Positions 6,225 to 6,247 of a stretch of DNA of 6,247 bases are shown here, piece after piece. Position 1 is the first letter of the stretch; each line of letters begins with the position of its first letter. The notes below the pieces were generated by a model, which had not been told where the DNA came from, did not search any database, and was given only the letters and a program-made list of their open reading frames with translations. The DNA lies in NCBI GenBank assembly GCA_947057405.1, contig CAMSEJ010000154.1, positions 1-6,247 of the forward strand, given 5' to 3'. This DNA comes from an uncultured Roseburia sp. Lineage in GTDB: Bacteria > Bacillota > Clostridia > Lachnospirales > Lachnospiraceae. A program made the position numbers and the translations under genes.

Positions 6225-6247
6225 AGATCGGAAGAGCGTCGTGTAGG
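6225..6247 (+). other. Illumina TruSeq adapter remnant (not genomic)
   Basis: The last 23 bases begin AGATCGGAAGAGC, the common Illumina adapter core, and continue GTCGTGTAGG exactly as in the reverse complement of the TruSeq universal adapter. The first A may come from A-tailing of the library insert. The contig should be trimmed at 6224. Confidence 0.97.

Overview
The window is a six-gene segment of a spore-forming, low-to-medium GC Gram-positive chromosome. All genes lie on the minus strand. I infer Clostridia, probably Lachnospiraceae, from the protein sequence style, the near-balanced base composition and strong AGGAGG-type ribosome binding sites; I ran no search. In the direction of transcription (high to low coordinate) the order is yabQ (5' end missing), a divIC/ftsB-like gene, a rho-independent terminator, the spoIIE promoter, spoIIE, tilS, hpt and ftsH (3' end missing). 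This is the well-known Bacillus/Clostridia order yabQ-divIC-(yabR)-spoIIE-(yabS-yabT)-tilS-hpt-ftsH, compacted by the absence of yabR, yabS, yabT and the tRNA genes that B. subtilis has there.

Region by region: 6225-6247 is not genomic but matches the start of an Illumina TruSeq adapter, so the contig really ends at 6224. 5896-6224 is a yabQ fragment (spore cortex). 5570-5860 is the small divisome protein DivIC/FtsB. 5385-5569 is the only intergenic region of note: a perfect 13-bp hairpin with a T-tract ends the yabQ-divIC unit, followed by a consensus TTGACA / TATAAT promoter whose elements are 21 bp apart, with candidate Spo0A boxes. That long spacer is the established hallmark of the Spo0A-activated sigma-A promoters of spoIIE and spoIIG in B. 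subtilis. 3543-5384 is spoIIE, with a shortened membrane domain and a striking four-cysteine motif. 2058-3473 is tilS, overlapping hpt by 4 bp (ATGA). hpt is followed after 52 bp by ftsH, which starts at a TTG.

The genes join early sporulation (SpoIIE activates sigma-F at the asymmetric septum; FtsH is needed for normal Spo0A activation in Bacillus), septum building (DivIC), spore cortex formation (YabQ) and housekeeping functions (lysidine in tRNA-Ile2, purine salvage). I found no mobile element, CRISPR array, RNA gene or previously undescribed system. The points worth a second look are the adapter, the promoter architecture and the SpoIIE variations.
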